DNA from: Lathyrus oleraceus
Lineage: Eukaryota; Streptophyta; Magnoliopsida; Fabales; Fabaceae
Direction: 5' to 3'
NCBI RefSeq assembly: GCF_024323335.1
Contig: NC_066579.1
Span: 130,929,354 to 130,993,353 of the forward strand
Length of the DNA stretch: 64,000 nt
Of the stretch, positions 44,908 through 57,006 are shown piece after piece. The position numbers were made by a program, and so were the translations under genes. Numbering within the stretch: the first letter of the stretch is position 1; each line of letters opens with the position of its first letter. A model generated the notes under the pieces. It worked only from the letters and a program-made list of their open reading frames with translations, did no database searches and had not been told where the DNA came from.

Positions 44908-45660
44908 TAAGGTTCCCAGCAGATGATCGCGGATGTTTTTCTTCAACAGTTGGTATTTGGTATCTTATCCCTGCAAAGCTGGTCCAGGCATTGGAATCTT
45001 CAATCCCCAGCAGGTTCTCACTACTGTACTTCCCCAAGCATTTGTTTCAGATCATACATTCCCCAGTAGAGTCGACAGTGTCAGACTGTATCTTTCTAGT
45101 GGAAGCGGCTGCTCGTCAGAGTTCGATGCCAGATCGATGATCTCGACGCTAGATCTGTGGTCTCTTTCCTTGAAGCAGAATCTCGGTACCGTATCGGTGT
45201 TTGCTTCCCCCGCTGAGTCGTCTCTCTCGCAGTTATGGTTGCCAGAACCACTGTCATTTTCCTCAGCAGCAAGCTTTCAGTGCCATTCTCTCCCCAGTCA
45301 GAGTCTCGGTATTTTGTTACTTCCAGAACACCGCGTGGTTGGTCATTTCCCCACAGAGTTCATTGTGCTGTACATCTCCAACAGCATTGCCTGGGTCCAG
45401 AAGATTTCCTTGCCTCGGCTTGACGTTCTCTCTGATCTAGCATTCCGCATCCCTGCATGTAGAATCATATTGCATTGCATCCTCCCAAATCACGTAGCAT
45501 TTCCATTTTCATGGAGCATTACGCCATTGAAAAATTCAAACATACGCATGTAAAGCATAAAACATTCTCGGTATCCCAAGTAATAAGCCAGAAGTTTGTT
45601 TCTAGTACTCAGACTGAAGTTTGTTCATGACTTATCTTTATTATTCCCAGCAGGGGTCGT
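44908..45660 (+). repeat. Scattered array of a motif complementary to the primer site (Ogre-1)
   Basis: About ten variants of TTCCCCAGCAGAGTC: 44912 (TTCCCAGCAGATG), 45003 (ATCCCCAGCAGGTTC), 45059-45077 (TTCCCCAGTAGAGTCGACA), 45206 (TTCCCCCGCTGAGTCG), 45258 (TTCCTCAGCAGC), 45290 (CTCCCCAGTCAGAGTC), 45347 (TTTCCCCACAGAGTT) and 45643 (TTCCCAGCAGGGGTCG). The copy at 45059 matches the reverse complement of the primer site 5105-5123 at 17 of 19 positions, including the CCA end region. Confidence 0.7.
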
Positions 45661-45719
45661 TGGCCCACGCGCCGCCTCAATTATCATTTTCCTATTTTCT
45701 GCCGATGCTAACAGGCATG

Positions 45720-46160
45720 CAAGTTTCCGGTATTCAGACCGAAGTGGCATTCAAGCCAGTTTTCCGGTATTCAGACCGAAGTGGCATCCATGCCAGTTTT
45801 CCGGTATTCAGACTGAAGTGGCATTCAGGCCAGTTTTCCGATGTTCAGATCGAAGAAGTTTCCGACGTTCAGGTCGACGCAACTTGTGGCATCCAGGCCA
45901 GTTTTCCGGTATTCAGACCGAAGTGGCATTCAGGCCAGTTTTCTGATATTCAGATCGAAGAAGTTGTCGACGTTCAGATCGATGCAACTTGTGGCATTCA
46001 GGCCAGTTTTTCCGGTATTCGGACCGAAGTGGCGCTCATGCCAGTTTCCCGGTGTTCAGACCGATGTTTGATAATCTAGTATCTTCCGATACTCAGATCG
46101 AAGTCATTTCCAATATTTAGATTGATGAGTGGCATTCAGGCCATGGTTACTTCTATGTTA
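45720..46160 (+). repeat. Tandem array of a ~36-bp unit
   Basis: Diverged copies of TTCCGGTATTCAGACCGAAG followed by TGGCATTCAGGCCAGT. Copies from 45726 to 45840 are regular at 36 bp; later copies are more variable and alternate with GATCGAAGAAGTT forms. Confidence 0.9.
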
Positions 46161-46375
46161 CCATTTATTTTGGAATCCAGGCTAACATTCCTTTTTCAGT
46201 GTTCAGACCGACTCTCACCGTATCAAGACCACCTCTTTACCGATTCTGACAAGCATTATTACTTTATTTTTCACTTTCCCACTTCAGTGTAAATTTTCGG
46301 GCTTTTATCGTATTCAATCCCTTGATACCTCGAAAGTGCGAAAGTTGTTGCTATCTTCCTTTCGGGTTTCTAGTT

Positions 46376-46392
46376 GATTGAATAAGGGCAGT
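46376..46392 (+). promoter_or_regulatory. Polypurine tract of Ogre-1
   Basis: GATTGAATAAGGGCAGT immediately before the 3' LTR; conserved in Ogre-2. Confidence 0.85.
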
Positions 46393-49300
46393 TGTAATAC
46401 CCCAAAATTTACCCTTCATTTTTTCCTGGAAGCATGGGATTATGTTTCACACTTCATTAGCATCATGCTAGGTCACACTCATTGCATACTGCATTAGTGA
46501 CTTGGGAATCAGGTTTTGATTGATCACTCCTTAACAGAAGGAGCCCACACAAAGCAAGATTGAGAATTGGACTTCATTCTCTAAATATGCAAGTCTCAAG
46601 GGTCTCAGGGGGGCTCCAGGTATCTTATTATGGTCCTCAGTTCATCAGTGAAGGATTCAAAGCTATCAGAGTGTTCATCTGGATTTAATCAGGAAATTAG
46701 GGTTTCATGGCTACTTGCAACAGGCAATGTTTGGTTGGAAGTAGAGGAGCTTACCCATGTCATGATTGGAGAGGTATCTTGGACTAGGAAGATTCACAAT
46801 TATCTCAGAAAGATCCATTGGCAAACAGTGCAATCAGTCCCCGATCATTTTTGCCCTAAAATTAGGGTTTGGTATAAAATCAGTTTATTTCTGATTCTTT
46901 GGGTGAAACTCGTTTCCATGGCCCTCCATATGTCCACAAGGGTCTACATACAAAAAATCAGCTCTTTATTTGAGCCAGAGGTGCTTCAATTGATCATTGG
47001 AATCGGGAATCAGACAATTTGGGAAAAGTCAGCTGTGGGGCCAGAAAAGTCAACTCCTGACTTTTTGAGAGTGGAATCTCAAAATCCATGCCTAGGGGAG
47101 CCTACATGTGAAATTTGATCAAGGTTGGATCACAGATTCATCATTTAATCAGGAATTGGCAAAGTTACTTAGTTTGGAAATGTTTGACATTCCATTTAGG
47201 ACTAGTTTTCATGATTGTTGCACTCACTTTAAGCCCATTTTCCATCAAGATAAGAGCTCCATTTAAATATTTCTCCAACATGAAAGTTGTTCCTATTATT
47301 CAAAGCTTTCTAGAAATATAACGTTTGCTCCATTTGGATCAAAATTGAGAAAGTTATGCTTAGTCAAAGAGGGGCCTATTTTTAGGACACTTAGAAAAAT
47401 TTCTAAGTCTCAAAATCTTCAAAGTTTGTCAAGCTTCTTGGCCAGTTTTCTTGCACTTCAAGGCACCAATTGCAAATCGTTTCTTCACAATAATTATACC
47501 TTGCCATGTCCTATTTCACCTCCCTTTGGAATCATCTCATTTGGATCCATGGTTTGAGAGATGCACTCACTTAAAGTTGGCACCATGACTTGATTTTCTA
47601 GGCAGATTTTAGGCGAAACTTGCCCAACCAGTTTTGCATGGTGTGACATGATCTTAGGGGCCATTTTCACCTTTTTCCATTCATCATTTCCATTCATTCT
47701 CAACATGAAAGATGCCAAGCTCCATGATATCTTGCTACTGTTTGCATTATCTCATCATTTGGTGGCTTGTTCATCAAGATATATGGCCACAAAGTCACCA
47801 TTTTGAACTGTTTTCTTGTTTCCTTGCCTGACCAAGCCATGCTGCAGTCCATGTTTATTTCCTCATTTGGCCATGCATTGTACATTCATTCACTTAAGAG
47901 TTTGCCAAATAAGGACAAAACCTCACGTGTCTTTTCTTTCCCTTTTCTAACACCACCTCACCATTTGCAACCAAAATGCATCATTTTGCCCATGAACAAA
48001 TCATTTATTTCAGAGCCTATTAAGAATTTGATCCACCATATTTAAGAGCTAAAAACCCTAAACCTAAAAGGCTGGTTGTGAATTTTCAAGCTAAGGAAGG
48101 CAAGGAGCATTAGAGTCAGATTTCATTCCTCTTCCATTTCTCAAGTTGAAGCTTTGAAGCACCAAGAAGGAAGCCTCATCTTCTTCTATTCTCTCCACAG
48201 TCAAGGGGCAGTGAACCTAACTTCCACTAGGTAACCTTTATTACTCCTCTTCCATGGACATGTATTGCTTACTATGCTTATCATCATGATGTTTACCATG
48301 CTTATCATCCTGCTTGCTTCCATGCTAATCATGCTATGCTTGTTTCTGAAGCCCTTAACACGATGCAATGTTCTTGATATTGATTTGTGTTGTTGAATTT
48401 TTTGCCCTTGCCCGTGTCCATGATGACACTTTGTTGTCAATATTTCTCCATGATTAAGCCATCATTTCACTCAAACAAAGTTACCATGTTAATCTACACA
48501 TTTCATACTTGATATCTGGGCTTTATTTCGTGTCATTTGATGCCCTATGGTGGTCGCATTTTGTTGTTGAAGTTGGAAGAAACTCACCTGTTTCTGCGTA
48601 TTTGCATGGCGTTAGGGTTTTTTCAGGTCCCATGAGGAAGACGACCACGTGTCGTCTTGAGGACCGCTGGATCAAGCGCGCATGTTGTAATCCTTGCTGT
48701 CCATTTGTTTTTGTCTAGTAGTGTTTTAAATGAAACTTGACCAATTGATAACATGTCACATGGTTTTTTAAAATAAAACGTTCATTTAATTTTGTCACAC
48801 CTGAATAATTGTTTGGACCATGGGCCAGCGCCAGTTGCTGTTGAAACCTCCCTTTCCTGGCCCATCAGCACTAATCCATTCCCATTTTCATTTTCTTTTT
48901 TAATTCACATTTATTTTTCTGTTTTGATTTTAATTGATATAAAATATTTTCTTTGTCCATAAAATTATCCAAAAATATTTTCCACATTTCTTGATGCATT
49001 ATTTAATTTTATTTAATTTTTATTTTCGCATTTATTTAATGTTAATATTTTATTTTAATTATTCTTTCCAAGTGGTTCATTTTGGCATACGTCTTATTCT
49101 TGATTTAATTTTTATGACTTAAAATTATTTTTAGATTCTGATTCTTGGAATGAAGGTTGACCACTGTCCCATGGTCAACCTGACCTTTTCTTGGATTTTT
49201 ATTTCACCATTTTCAATTTATTCTTGAATTATTTTTAACCTAGTCTTGTTGATTGACTTTTGGTTTGACCTCTGTTTTGTTTCAATTAATTCATGTACCA

Positions 49301-51193
49301 ATTTTCATTATTTTTAAAATCTTTTTGGGGGATGATGATGTCCTGACCCCACCTTACTTAGTTTAATTTTTCATAATTTTCTTGATTAATTTGCTATTTA
49401 TTTGATATTTTTTAAGTTGGCTCAAATTTTCAGTTGACTTCTTTATGATCGATGTTTGACTTAGGGATTGTTTATGGCAATTGAAGAGATCTTTTGATCC
49501 TCCCTTTTTCATCTCATATGCCATGTATTAGAGGCCTTTCATCTTGATTTTATTTGATCCTTACCTCATTTCTGATTTAACTATTTCAGTGGGCCCTTTT
49601 TGTACATCTTTTCATCTGTCTAATTCATCTGTTATCTGTTATACTTGTTTCTTTCATGCATGCTTATTATTGCTTGATTGTTTAACATGTTCATACTTCC
49701 CATGCCTTGTTTAACGCTCCGTTATTTCATTCTTTGATTCTTTGACTTGATTATACATTTGTTTACTTATCTGATTTGATTAACTGTTGCCTACCTGTAT
49801 GATGATTGAGGCATATATTCTTATTGTTTGATTGCCATGAACCATCCCCATTCATAACAAATGTACCCCTCTCCCATAAAGTGTATAATATTTATTCTTT
49901 CATTCTTTATTCATCTGTTAATACAAGAATTAAAACGAACATCCGATAATCATTTCAAAATAAGATCAAAAGCTCGATCCAACGTCGAGTAATCATTTTC
50001 AAAACTCAACAGAACCAGCACGTATTCATCCATCCTCTTGTAAGTCGATTGCCTCAGGCATCGCCATCTACCTGTAAGTCGATTGCCTCAGGCATCGCCA
50101 TCTACCCTTATCCGTGGCTCCTCTCCTTGCTCCATCCGTCGACTCTTATTCCGTTTAGGTAGCACCCATTAGGTAGAACCCTTTGTATGATAACATAGGT
50201 AGAATTCCCTTATTCTTTGCATGCTAACATTAGGTAGATGTTCCCCTCTGTAAATCCTAACACATAGGTCCGCATTGCATGACAACTCTAGGGCAGAGCT
50301 TCCCCACTTTTAGACATTCCGTGCGTCTCCGATCTTGTGGCATGTCAATCCGTTCTATTGCAAAGAGGTAACTGCCTAAGACTCGATTCAGCGAGCTGCG
50401 ACACCTACTGCTAGGATGTTGAACACATTGCCCACTTTCCTTTGACACATCTGGTGTCCTCTTTTGTAAGTCCATGTTCAGATGGAAATCCTTAACCCGT
50501 AGGTAGCCGAACTACGACAACTCTGATTCTCATGTTCAGATGAGATGCGATGTCTTGCCGAGTTTTGACTGACGAATAATAACTAACCTTTGTTTGCTTT
50601 CGCCCTTGTTGCGATTATTTTCTCTCGCCCTCGTTGCGATCGAGACCTTTCTTTTCTCTCGCCCTAGTTGCGATCGAGACCTTCCCTTTCTCTTGCCCTA
50701 GTTGCAATCGAGACCTTTGTTCCCGTAGTTAGCTGAAATACATTTTTGCTTTGATTCTCATTTCAGATGAGATACGTAGGCATAAGACGCGATGTCTTAT
50801 CGAGCACGCTTCTCTTTCGCCCATAGGTAGCCGAGCTACGAAGACTCTGATTCTCATACTCAGATGAGATACGTAGGCAGTGGATGCGACATCCTTGCGA
50901 GTCATTTCCTTTTGACCCTCTTTTAGTAGATAGTACATTAGATATACCTACACCCTTTAGACTAGACCAACAAGAGTGGATCTCGTAGAGTACTACGGAT
51001 GCGTAGGGGTGCTAATACCTTCCCTTCGCATAATCAACTCCCGAACCCTAGATTTGGTTGCGAGACCTTGTCTTTTCGTTTCTTCAGGTTTTCTTCAATC
51101 GTTTCCTTTCCCTTTCGTTTGGGATAAATAACGAACGGTGACGACTCTTCTGTTTTTCTTTCGTCGGTTGGTTTTTTTCGCCTAGTTGCGACA
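46393..51193 (+). repeat. 3' LTR of Ogre-1 (4801 bp)
   Basis: Same ends as the 5' LTR, followed by the CACAT duplication. Stem-loop modules lie at about 50508-50560 (first one truncated), 50735-50797 and 50831-50892. The U5 hairpins are at 50983-51031. The candidate promoter is at 48039-48061. Confidence 0.93.
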
Positions 51194-51198
51194 CACAT
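51194..51198. repeat. Right target-site duplication of Ogre-1 (CACAT)
   Basis: Copy of 283-287. Sequence after it is the original continuation of the DNA downstream of the gene fragment at 3-266. Confidence 0.93.
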
Positions 51199-51351
51199 GA
51201 TTTGTTTTTGGTTGTTTTTGTTATGTTAATAATATTGTTATGTATGTTGATAAACTTTTGTTGGATTACAATGTAATGCTAGTTTATTTTGACATGCTAT
51301 TCGTTTTCATGGTTTTTGTAGGATTACAATTGTTTTATGTTGCTTGCAAGT

Positions 51352-51423
51352 GAAAGATGCAAACTTGTGTGATAGACCTACAATGACATCCATTCAAATT
51401 TATCACACAAGTTTGCATCTTTC
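51352..51423. repeat. Perfect 23-bp inverted repeat (hairpin)
   Basis: Arm 51352-51374 (GAAAGATGCAAACTTG..) is the exact reverse complement of 51401-51423, with a 26-bp loop. The loop shares ATGACATCCATTCA with the foldback element 0.4 kb further on, so it may be a short relative. Confidence 0.85.
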
Positions 51424-51581
51424 TCCTAAGTTTCATCCTCCTTTCATTTTACAAGTTTGTCTTAATTTCTAGGAATGGTTAGTTATCAAGTTCTCCCAAT
51501 ATATGTTAATTAATTCATGTTTTTGTTGATAAATATTGTCAGTGAGTTTGTTATATCATATGTGATTTCTTATTTCACTAA

Positions 51582-52063
51582 CCCCTCATTGAACTTGCAT
51601 TCATTAAAATAGATTTTTGAGATGATAATAAGAAACATTAAATTATTCTTGAAAAAAAACTTAGATGATCCAATGATTTTTGAATTGCATGCATCTTGTA
51701 GTTCATGATTTCCTCTTTAGCCCATAGAATTTGATTCAACGCCACAAATTCTTCAAAACATTGATGATAAATGGATGTTAGTCTGAGTCTTTCACACAAA
51801 TTTTTATGTTTGCAAAATAAACTAGAATAAATAAGGAAGTCAAATTTTGTGTGAAAGACATAGATGACATCCATTCATTATCATTACTTTGAAGAATTTT
51901 GGATTGAAACAAATTATATGGGTTAATGAGGAAATCATGAATTAGAAGATGCATGGAATTCAAAAAACATTGGACCGTTTGAGTTGTTTTTCAAGAATAA
52001 TTTAATTTTCCTAATTTATATCTCAAAATTCTATTTGAATAGTTGTATATGGTTAATGAGGGG
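51582..52063. mobile_element. Foldback or MITE-like element with long inverted arms
   Basis: Left arm 51582-51805 begins CCCCTCATT; right arm 51840-52063 ends AATGAGGGG. The arms match as inverted repeats at about 80% by eye, with a loop of about 35 bp. No transposase and no convincing target duplication are seen. The right arm is also part of the tandem duplication that follows. Confidence 0.65.
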
Positions 52064-52684
52064 CAGGGAAAAAAAAGCAATATCATATATTATAATAAAC
52101 TCTTACGCATACCTTCATAGTTGGAACAAACAACCGTCGTGAAAAGTTAACTAAAGAATGAGTTACTGGGATTCGAACCTAGGACCTTTAAATCATTTCA
52201 CAATAGTTGGTTTCTTTAACCGTTTTTATAAGTAGAGTGCTACCTAACATATCACCATGGTCATTCACCAATTGAAGACATAGATGACATCCATTCATTA
52301 TTATTACTTTGAAGAATTTTGGATTGAAACAAATTATATGGGTTAATGAGGAAATCATGAATTAGAAGATGCATGGAATTCAAAAAACATTGGACCGTTT
52401 GAGTTGTTTTTCAAGAATAATTTAATTTTTCTAATTTATATCTCAAAATTCTATTTGAATAGTTGTATATGGTTAATGAGGGGCAGGGAAAAAAAAGCAA
52501 TCTCATATATTATAATAAACTCTTACGCATACCTTCATAGTTGGAACAAACAACCGTCGTGAAAAGTTAACTAAAGAATGAGTTACTGGTATTCGAACCT
52601 AGGACCTTTAAATCATTTCACAACAGTTGGTTTCTTTAACCGTTTTTATAAGTAGAGCACTACCTAACATATCACCATGGTCAT
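51855..52684. repeat. Tandem duplication of a ~410-bp segment
   Basis: 51855-52264 and 52275-52684 are shifted by exactly 420 bp and differ at only a handful of positions. The unit contains the right foldback arm plus about 200 bp of flank. The duplication is much younger than the divergence of the foldback arms. Confidence 0.92.
52081..52264 (-). repeat. Possible tRNA-derived SINE fragment
   Basis: On the minus strand GGTTCGAATCC (52169-52179) is a perfect polymerase III B box, set in GGTCCTAGGTTCGAATCCCA. An A-box-like TTAGGTAGCACTC lies about 65 nt before it. The second copy (52589-52599) has the B box mutated by one base. No A-rich tail or target duplication is confirmed. Confidence 0.35.
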
Positions 52685-52689
52685 CCAAA

Positions 52690-53235
52690 TTTGAGCTTGT
52701 ATTGTCAGGTCATATCTCTTGAGACTGATTGGAAGTCCCTCTCGTTCCACTTGATAGGTTTTCAATGCTTCACAGATATCAAAAGCTATTTTATCTTCTT
52801 CCCAGTTTCCTCTTGCCAGCTGATTTGTAAATGGGTCCACCCGTCTAGAGTGTGCCACATAATTGTCCTATATGTATGCATGTATTAAATCTCTATCAAA
52901 TGGGACTTGTTGGCCTTATACCCAGGAAACCTTTGCTAGTGGTGGATCATCAGTAGGTTTGGCATTTTCATAGAATTCCCTTACTATGTTGAGGTTGACA
53001 ACCCCATTAGGAGTTTCTTGAACACCCTAAACCCGTGCGTTAATCTCCTGTACTATATAGGAATATTCTCTTGGATCTTCCAACTCAAGTGTTTTCTCAT
53101 GGACTAAATTTATGGTTTCCAAATCAATGTGAAATATTTCAAAGATGAAACTTTTGAATTTATGCTCGTCAACGGTATAAAAGATGAATTTATGCATGAT
53201 CTCTGTCTTTTCCTCCCAATTATTGATCTTTCAAA
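52690..53235 (-). pseudogene. Decayed plant transposon-type protein fragment
   Basis: Minus-strand translation, with three in-frame stops, shows DLETINLVHEK, NGVVNLNIVREFYENAKP, KVSWV-GQQVPFDRDLI and later REGLPISLKRYDLTIQAQIW. The order V-REFY-NA, then VPFDR, then a C-terminal QAQIWM segment resembles the domain called putative plant transposon protein that is common in legume repeats. This is recognition from memory and not from an alignment. Stops lie near 52882, 52918 and 53027. No terminal repeats are seen. It is not functional. Confidence 0.4.
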
Positions 53236-53325
53236 AGCCATTTGAGTAATCTCTGAACCAGATTAAAATGCAAATTTGTGATTATTTTACTTTTGGATGA
53301 AGTTCTCTAGTGTGTGTTAGGCTAT

Positions 53326-56300
53326 TGTAATACCCCAAAATTTACCCTTCATTTTTCCTGGAAGCATGGGATTATGTTTCACACTTCATTAGCATCATAC
53401 TAGGTCATACTCATTGCATACTGCATTAGTGACATGGAAATCAGGTTTTGATTGATCACTCCCTAACAGAAGGAGCCCACACAAAGAAAGATTGAGAATT
53501 GGACTTCATTCTCTAAGTATACAAGTCTCAAGGGTCTCAGGGGGCTCCAGGTATCTTATTATGGTCCTCGGTTCATCAGTGAAGGATTCAAAGCTATCAG
53601 AGTGTTCATCTGGATTTAATCAGAAATTAGGGTTTCATGGCTACCTGCAACAGGCAATGTTTGGTTAGAAGTAGAGGAGCTCATCCATGTCATGATTAGA
53701 GAGGCATCTTGGCCTAGGAAGATTCACAATTATCTCAGAAAGATCCATTGGCAATCGGTGCAATCAGTTCCTAATCATTTTGCCCTAAAACTAGGGTTTG
53801 GTATAAAATCAGTTTATTTCTGATTCTTTGGATGAAACTATTTTCCATGGCCCTCCATATGTCCAAAAGGGTCTACATACAAAAAATCAGCTCTTTATTT
53901 GAGCCAGAGGTGCTTCAATTGATCAATGGAATCGGGAATCAGACAGTTTGGGAAAAGTCAACTGTGGGGCCAGAAAAGTCAACTCCTGACATTTTGAGAG
54001 TGGAATCTTAAAATCCATGCCTAGGGGATCCTACATGAGAAATTTGATCAAGGTTGGATCATGGATTCGTCATTTAATCAGGAATTAGAAAAGTTACTTA
54101 ATTTGGAAATGGTTGACTTTCCATTTAGGGCAAGTTTTCATGATCGTTGCACTCACTTTAAGCCCATTTTGCATCAAGATAAAAGCTCCATTTGAACATT
54201 TCTCCAACATGAAAGTTGTTCCTCTTGTTCCAAGCTTTCTAAGGATATAGAGTTTTCTCCATTTGGATTATAATTGAGAAAGTTATGCTTATTCAAAGTG
54301 AGATATTTTTTTAGGACACTTAGAAAAATTTCTAAGTCCAAAATCTTCAAAATTTGTCAAGACTTCTTGGCCAGTTTTCTTGCACTTCAAGGAATTATTT
54401 GAAAATACTTTCTTCACAACAATTTTACCTTGCCATGTCCTCTTTCACATCCTTTTGGAATCATCTCATTTGGATCCATGGTTTGAGAGATTAATTCATT
54501 TAAAGTAGACACCATGACTTGATTTTCTAGGCAGATTTTGGGCCTGGCTGGCCCAATCAAATTTTCTAAGCATACTGCACAAACCAGTCACGTTTTTTTA
54601 CCTCTTTTGGCCATGCATTGGACATCCATTCACTTAAGTTTGGCCCAAAATAACAACATTTTACACCTCACTTCACACTTTTATTCTTATGGATAAATCA
54701 CTTATTAAAAAGCCCATGAGAACACCTAATCCACCCTATTTAAGAAGCTGAAACCCTAATCCTAAAGGAGCATTGGAATTTCGTGGTAAGGAGGCAAAGC
54801 TTCATCACATATCAGATTCCATTCCACTTCTATTTTCCATTAGGTAATCATCTCTTCCATAGCCATGTTTTGATATATCTACGTTTGCTTACCATGTTCA
54901 TCACCACTAATCCTTCCATTTTCATATTTCTTTTTCTTATTTAAAATATTTTCTTCGTCCATAAAATTACCCAAAAATATTTTTCACTTTTTTTAACATT
55001 TTACTTAATTTTATATAATTTTTATTTTCGTATTTTTTTAATATTAATATTTTATTTTAATTATTTATTCTAACTGGTCCATTTTAAAACACTTTTTTTT
55101 ATTGATTTTATTTTTATGATATAAAATTATTGTTAGCATTTGATTTTTGGGATGAAAGTTGACCACTGTTTCATGATCAACTTGACCTTTTCTTGGAATT
55201 TTATTTCACATTTTCAATTTATTTTGGATTTATTTTTGACCCAGTTTGGTTGGTTGACTTTTAATTTGACTTCTTTTTTATTTTAATTAATTCACGTACC
55301 AATTTTCATTATTTTTAAAATATTTTTGGGGGATGATGATGTCCTGACCCCACTTTATTTAGTTTAATTTTTCATAATTTTCTTGATTAATTTGCTATTT
55401 ATTTGCTATTTTTTAAGTTGACTTGAATTTTCAGTTGACTTCATCAATGTTTGACTTAGGGATTGCTTATGGCAATTGAAGAGATCTTTTGATCCTCCCT
55501 CGTTCATCTCATATGCCATGTATTAGAGGCCTTTTACCTTGATTTTATTTGGTCCTTACCTCATTTCCTGATTAGATTATTCAGTGGACCCTTCGTGTGC
55601 ATATTTTCATCTGTTTGATTCATTCGTTATCTTTTATACTTGTTTCTCTCCTTCATGCTTTCTATTGCTTGATTATTTAACATGTTCATACTCCCATGCA
55701 TTGTTTAAATGCTCCATTATTTGATTATTTGGTTTGATTATATATTGTTTCTTTATCCGATCTGATTGATAACTGTTGCCTACTTGTATGATGTATGAGG
55801 CATATATTCTTATTGTTTGTTTACCATGAACAATCCCCATTCATAACAAATGTACCCCTCTCCCATAAAGTGTATAATATTTATTTCTTTATTTCTTTAG
55901 TCACCTGTTAATACAAGAATTAAAATGAACATCCGATAACCATTTCAAAATAAGATCAAAAGCTCGATCCAACATCGAGTAATCATTTTCAAAACTTAAC
56001 AAGACCAGCACGCATTCATCCATCCTCTTGTAAGTCGATCGCCTCAGGCATCACCATCTACCTGTAAGTCGATTGCCTCCGGCATCGCCATCTACCTTTA
56101 TCCGTAACTCCTCTCCGCGCTCCATCCGTCGACTCTTGTTCCGTTTAGGTAACACCCATTAGGTAGAACCCTTTGTATGATAACATAGGTAGAATTCCCT
56201 TATTCTTTGCATGCTAACATTAGGTAGATGTTCCCCTTTGTAAATCCTAACACATAGGTCCATATTGCATGACAACTCTAGAGCAGAGCTTCCCCACTTT

Positions 56301-56981
56301 TAGACCTTCCGTGCGTCTCCGATCTTGTGGCATGTTAGTCCGTTCTATTGCAAAGAGATAACTGCCTAAGACTCGATTCAGTGAGTTGCGACACCTACTG
56401 CTAGGACGTGAACGCATTGCCCACTTTCCTTTGACACAGCTGGTGTCCCCTTTTGTAAGTCCATGTTCAAATGGCAATCCTTAACCCCTAGTTAGCCGAA
56501 CTACGTTTTTCTCTGATTCTCATTCCAGATGAGATACGTAGGCATAAGACGCGACGTCTTACCGAGCACACTTATCTTTAACCCATAGGTAGCCGAGCTA
56601 CGAAGACTCTGATTCTCATACTCAGATGAGATACGTAGGCAGTGGATGTGACATCCTTGCGAGTCATTTTCTTTTAACCTTCCTTTTAGTAAATAGTACT
56701 TTAGATATACCTACACCCTTTAGACTAGAACACCACTTATGAAAAGGGCTCCCTAGGAGTACCTAGGATGTTTTGGGTGCTTAAAACCTTCCCATTGCAT
56801 AACTAACCCCCTTACCCAGATATCTGACATTTTTACTAGTTTTTGATTCGATAAAACTTTTAGGTTTTTGTTCGCTTTCTAACCATTCCTTTGGATAAAT
56901 AGAAGTGTGGTGGCGACTCGACTTGTATGGTTTACCTTGGATTTAGTCAATATCTCTAATGGTAACGAATACCCCGTTACA
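53326..56981 (+). repeat. 5' LTR of Ogre-3 (3656 bp)
   Basis: Starts TGTAATACCCC and ends CCCCGTTACA. It is collinear with the Ogre-1 LTR for most of its length but more diverged. It is shortened by deletions of several hundred bp around 54560-54930 (relative to 1530-2790 of Ogre-1) and has an unrelated last 150 bp. Promoter-like TATTTAAG with telo-box is at 54737-54759, stem-loop modules at about 56493-56560 and 56590-56655, and the AGTA hairpin at 56752-56767 (CCTAGG-AGTA-CCTAGG). Confidence 0.88.
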
Positions 56982-56987
56982 GAAAAG

Positions 56988-57006
56988 TGGCGACTCTGCT
57001 GGGGAA
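56988..57006 (+). promoter_or_regulatory. Primer binding site of Ogre-3
   Basis: TGGCGACTCTGCTGGGGAA, identical to Ogre-1. It starts 6 bp after the LTR end instead of 2. Confidence 0.9.

Larger units (their letters stand above)
44215..46375 (+). other. Ogre-1 3' non-coding region
   Basis: About 2.2 kb between the integrase stop and the polypurine tract. It begins with two diverged direct repeats containing AAAATGGGCATCC/AAAATGGGTATCC and GTTAGGGATTAA (about 44255-44430). Next comes an array of primer-site-complementary motifs (44908-45660), then a 36-bp tandem array (45720-46160). No gene is supported; ORFs over the arrays are repeat translations. Confidence 0.75.

Noticed and set aside
45596..46079. 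Overlapping ORFs of 116-152 residues
   Set aside because: Translations of the 36-bp array in the Ogre-1 3' region.
46630..47118. 162-residue ORF in the Ogre-1 3' LTR
   Set aside because: The equivalent in the 5' LTR is broken (only 630-869 remains open) and the region is U3; no gene is expected.
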